Assembly: GCA_963703895.1 (NCBI GenBank)
Contig: CAVPFX010000002.1
Coordinates: forward strand, 124,001-188,000
Source: VRUE01 sp963703895
Lineage (GTDB): Bacteria > Actinomycetota > Thermoleophilia > Solirubrobacterales > 70-9
Reading direction: 5' to 3'
Length of the DNA: 64,000 nt
Below, piece by piece: positions 61,077 to 64,000 of this stretch (within the stretch, counting starts at the first letter, position 1; each line of letters starts with the position of its first letter). A model generated the notes under the pieces. It did no database searches. It was not told where the DNA came from and was given only the letters and a program-made list of their open reading frames with translations. Position numbers and translations under genes: made by a program.

Positions 61077-61862
61077 TCAGGCCAGCAGCGCGGCGAGGTC
61101 GTCGAGGACCAGGTCGGGCGCCGGATCCGCGCTTGCCGCCTGCTCGCGCGAGCAGGCGCCGCTGAGGACGAGGATCGTCGAAAGCCCGGCCCGGCGGCCT
61201 CCCTCGATGTCGGAGGCGATCCGGTCGCCGACCATCGCCACCCGCGACGCGTCACCGATCAGGCGGCGTGCCTGCTCGAACAAGTGTGGCTCCGGCTTGC
61301 CGCCGATCTCGGCGGTCTTTCCTGAAGCCGTCTCGACCGCGGCCAGGGTTGCGCCAGTTCCCGGCCAGGCTCCTCCGGGCATCGGCAAGGTGGGATCGCG
61401 GCTTGTGGCGAAGAGGGAGGCGCCGGCCCGCAGGGCAAAGGTCGCTGTGAGCAGCTCCGCGTAGTCGAACTCTCGATGGCCGGAGACGACCACCGCGTCG
61501 GCAGTCCTCGCGACCTCTCCGTCGAGCAGGGTGAGCCCGGTGGCGGCGACGGTCTCCTTGAAGCCGGGCGCTCCGATCACGAAGGCGGTTCCGCCGGTTC
61601 CCGCCTGCTCTGCGGCCAACTTGGCAGTCGCCGCACCTGCCGTTACGACCCGGTCGCCGGCGACCTCGACGCCGGCCTCGCGCAGGCGGGCGGCATAGGC
61701 CTCTGGCTGCTTCACCGAGTTGTTGGTGACGAAGACGATCTCCTTGCCGGACTCGATCAGCGCCCGCAGAGCGTCGACAGAGCCCGGCACCAGCTCGCGC
61801 CCCACCCAGACAACCCCATCGAGGTCGACCAGGAAGCCGTCGAATTCGTCCGCCGCCGCCAT
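61077..61862 (-). CDS. HAD-IIA family phosphatase (NagD/PGP-like)
   Basis: 261 residues. Motif I FLVDLDGVVWVGRELVPGSV supplies the nucleophilic Asp, motif II is IVFVTNNSVKQPEAYAARLR, and the C-terminal motif is RVAMVGDRIASDIEGGRRAG. The cap between them is the IIA type. Substrates range from nucleotide to sugar phosphates and cannot be read from the sequence. Confidence 0.9.
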   Translation of the reverse strand: MAAADEFDGFLVDLDGVVWVGRELVPGSVDALRALIESGKEIVFVTNNSVKQPEAYAARLREAGVEVAGDRVVTAGAATAKLAAEQAGTGGTAFVIGAPGFKETVAATGLTLLDGEVARTADAVVVSGHREFDYAELLTATFALRAGASLFATSRDPTLPMPGGAWPGTGATLAAVETASGKTAEIGGKPEPHLFEQARRLIGDASRVAMVGDRIASDIEGGRRAGLSTILVLSGACSREQAASADPAPDLVLDDLAALLA

Positions 61863-61954
61863 TCGTCGCAGGCTATCTATGACCCCGCGAAGGATCGATT
61901 TCCCACACCAAAACGGCGGTTCGCCGAAGTGCTCATCTCGATACGGTGACGGCC

Positions 61955-62689
61955 ATGGACACCCTCAATGGGCAGGTCGTTGAAGCCAACAACGTCTCGC
62001 GCCGCTACGGCGAGGGCGCGGCGGCGGTCGATGCGCTAGTCGACGTCAGCACCGCTTTCGAGCGCGGTCGCTTCACCGCGATCATGGGTCCCTCCGGGTC
62101 CGGCAAGTCGACCCTGATGCACATCCTCGCCGGCCTCGATACGCCGACGGCCGGCACCGTCCTGCTCGACGGCATGGAGATCACCGGCCTCGACGACGGC
62201 GCGCTGACCAAGCTGCGCCGCGAGAAGCTCGGCTTCGTCTTCCAGTTCTTCAACCTGCTGCCGGTCCTCACCGCCGAGGAGAACCTGGTGCTGCCGCTCT
62301 CGATCGCCGGCCGCAAGCCCGACCAAGCTTGGGTCGATCAGTTGATCCAGACGGTCGGCCTCGACGAGCGCCGCACGCACCGCCCCGCCGAGCTCTCCGG
62401 CGGCCAGCAGCAGCGCGTCGCGGTCGCCCGCGCCCTGGTCTCCAAACCGGCCGTCGTCTTCGCCGACGAGCCGACCGGCAACCTCGACTCGAAGGCGAGC
62501 GAGGACGTGCTGCGGCTGCTGCGCCAGGCCGTCGACCAGTTCGACCAGACGGTGATCATGGTCACCCACGATCCCGCCGCCGCCGCCCACGCCGACCGCC
62601 TGATCACCCTCCGCGACGGCAAGATCGTCCACGACGACGCCCCCGGGTCCGCGGACGACGTGATCGAGCTGATGAAGCGGGTTGACTAG
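61955..62689 (+). CDS. ABC transporter ATP-binding protein (MacB/LolD type)
   Basis: 244 residues. Walker A is MGPSGSGKSTLMHILAGLD, the Q-loop FVFQFFNLLPVLTAEENLVL, the signature RPAELSGGQQQRVAVARALV, Walker B VVFADEPTGNLDSKASEDVL and the H-loop MVTHDPAAAAHADR. Drives the permease encoded next. ATG at 61955 preferred over GTG at 61946. Its stop overlaps the permease TTG start by 8 nt. Confidence 0.94.
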   Translation: MDTLNGQVVEANNVSRRYGEGAAAVDALVDVSTAFERGRFTAIMGPSGSGKSTLMHILAGLDTPTAGTVLLDGMEITGLDDGALTKLRREKLGFVFQFFNLLPVLTAEENLVLPLSIAGRKPDQAWVDQLIQTVGLDERRTHRPAELSGGQQQRVAVARALVSKPAVVFADEPTGNLDSKASEDVLRLLRQAVDQFDQTVIMVTHDPAAAAHADRLITLRDGKIVHDDAPGSADDVIELMKRVD

Positions 62690-64000
62690 CCTCAGCCTCA
62701 AGAGCCTCTGGGCGCGCAAGGCGCGGGCCCTGTCCACGACCCTCGCCGTGATCATCGGGGTCGCTTTCGTCGCCGGTTCCTACGTCCTCACCGACACGAT
62801 CTTCGCCGCCTTTGACGAAATCTTCGGCGAGTCGCTGAAGGGCACCAGCGTCGTCGTCAGCGCTGAGAACCCGGTCGAGCAGGAAAACGGCGAAATCCCG
62901 ACGATCAGCGCCGCACTCTTGCCCCGGGTGCAGAAGACGCCCGGCGTGAAACTGGCGGCCGGCGCGATCTTCACCCCCGGTGGATTCTTCGACTCCGAAG
63001 GGGACAAGATCGGCAACAAATTTGCGCCGAAGTTCATCTCTTCGGCCCTTCCGGGCGACCTCGAGTCACTCACCTACATCGAAGGGCACCAGCCGCGCGG
63101 CCCGACCGAAGCCTCAATCGACAAGGCATCGGCGGAAAGCTCGGACCTCGAGCTCGGCGAAGAAGTCAAGTTGATCGGCCAGGGCAGCGCTCGCTCTTTC
63201 GAACTGGTCGGGTTCACTCGCCTGGGCGGCGCCTCCTTTGGCGGCGCCGCGATCGCCCAGGTGACGCTGCCCGTGGCCCAGCGACTCACTCGTAAGGTCG
63301 GCCGCTTCGACCAGATCTCGATCGCGGCGGACGATGGTGTCTCGGAGGAGGCGCTGAAGCGGCGGATCGCGCCCGAGATGCCGGCCGGAGTACGGGTTGA
63401 GACGGCTAAGGAGAACGCCGATCGCGGCTCGGAAGAAATTCGCGACAACCTCAGCTTCCTGCCGATCTTCCTGCTCGTCTTCGCCTTCATCGCGATCCTG
63501 GTCGGCTCGTTCCTGATCTTCAACACGTTCTCGATCACGGTCGCCCAGCGGGTCACCGAGTTCGGCATGCTGCGCACGCTCGGCGCCTCGCGACGGCAGA
63601 TCCTCACCACGGTCGTGGTCGAGGCGCTGGTGATCGGCGCGATCGGCGCTGTGCTCGGCATCGGCGGCGGCTTCGTCATCGCCAAGCTGCTCAACGGCCT
63701 GCTCGAAACCTTCGAAATCGACCTGCCGACGACCGGGCTGGTGATGAAGTCGCGCACCGTCATCGTCTCGCTGCTGGTCGGCATCGTCGTCACCACCTTC
63801 TCGGCGCTGGTGCCGGCGATCCGCTCGACCCGGGTGCCGCCGATCGCGGCCCTGCACGCCTTCACGCCGGCGCCGACCCGCCGCCGCCGCCTGATCGGCA
63901 TCGCTCTCTCGCTTCTGCTTGGCGCCGTCGGGTTGGCGATGGTCCTGATCGGGCTCTTCGGCAGCGCTTCGTCCGGCACGGCCGCCGGGCTAATCGGTGG
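62682..64000 (+). CDS. ABC transporter permease (FtsX/MacB type), continues beyond the window
   Basis: The visible 439 residues start at TTG 62682: TSLSLKSLWARKARALSTTL precedes helix 1 (LAVIIGVAFVAGSYVLTDTI). An extracytoplasmic domain of about 220 residues follows, then the FtsX core (FLPIFLLVFAFIAILVGSFL, ITVAQRVTEFGMLRTLGASR, AIGAVLGIGGGFVIAKLLNG). A further helix (LIGIALSLLLGAVGLAMVLI) suggests the eight-to-ten-span duplicated form. Works with the preceding ATPase; the exported substrate is unknown. Confidence 0.92.
   Translation, partial: MTSLSLKSLWARKARALSTTLAVIIGVAFVAGSYVLTDTIFAAFDEIFGESLKGTSVVVSAENPVEQENGEIPTISAALLPRVQKTPGVKLAAGAIFTPGGFFDSEGDKIGNKFAPKFISSALPGDLESLTYIEGHQPRGPTEASIDKASAESSDLELGEEVKLIGQGSARSFELVGFTRLGGASFGGAAIAQVTLPVAQRLTRKVGRFDQISIAADDGVSEEALKRRIAPEMPAGVRVETAKENADRGSEEIRDNLSFLPIFLLVFAFIAILVGSFLIFNTFSITVAQRVTEFGMLRTLGASRRQILTTVVVEALVIGAIGAVLGIGGGFVIAKLLNGLLETFEIDLPTTGLVMKSRTVIVSLLVGIVVTTFSALVPAIRSTRVPPIAALHAFTPAPTRRRRLIGIALSLLLGAVGLAMVLIGLFGSASSGTAAGLIG

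Overview
The window is high-GC, gene-dense bacterial chromosome. Gene content points to the actinobacterial class Thermoleophilia, most likely Solirubrobacterales. The pointers are a fused 2-oxoglutarate dehydrogenase of the actinobacterial Kgd type, tandem secreted proteins that begin with a conserved 'TYANVMSS.AVFLVLGG' signal segment followed by K-I-K..A-V/I-T-T repeats, a spheroidene-monooxygenase-like protein next to a TetR regulator, and a complete 14-gene complex I operon. No rRNA, tRNA, CRISPR array or complete insertion sequence was seen. The assignment is inferred from protein families only.

Layout. 1-16 kb: the Kgd end, a two-domain fatty acyl-CoA reductase beside an alkylglycerone-phosphate-synthase-like flavoenzyme (a possible ether-lipid pair), a UbiA-type prenyltransferase, citrate synthase, a PfkB kinase, a quinone oxidoreductase, a DEAD-box helicase, a two-component pair and an ACAD10/11-type phosphotransferase. 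16-19.4 kb: four tandem secreted repeat proteins, a fifth relative with a collagen-like stretch lying at 37.2-37.8 kb. 19.4-30.6 kb: acyl-CoA dehydrogenase, reductase, sulfotransferase, flippase-like protein, CrtA-like protein with TetR and a palindromic operator, VapBC, a duplicated gene fragment, small membrane proteins and a tandem ThyX-like protein. 30.8-34.0 kb: an AT-richer two-gene cassette (GHKL ATPase plus a large protein with two phosphoribosyltransferase-like segments), the best candidate here for an undescribed system. 34-37 kb: VOC protein, AEC transporter and acyl-CoA ligase. 52.9-37.9 kb (minus strand): nuoABCDEFGHIJKLMN, mostly with overlapping stop/start codons. 53-64 kb: small membrane proteins, flavin reductase, lipoprotein cytochrome c, serS with a LuxR-type regulator, msrB, thioesterase, MFS transporter, HAD phosphatase and a MacB-type ABC exporter running off the right edge.

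Two features cut across the window. First, there is a dispersed family of long inverted repeats with near-perfect arms of 16-30 bp. Their arm sequences differ between copies while loop or flank sequences are related. Some lie at gene ends and several lie inside coding sequence (kgd linker, nuoC, nuoM, nuoJ). A second, shorter hairpin family sits at stop codons. Second, there are many single-base indels, concentrated between 42.9 and 47.0 kb (nuoL, nuoJ, nuoH, nuoG) and also in the AGPS-like and helicase genes. They split otherwise well-conserved genes and look like sequence errors rather than decay.
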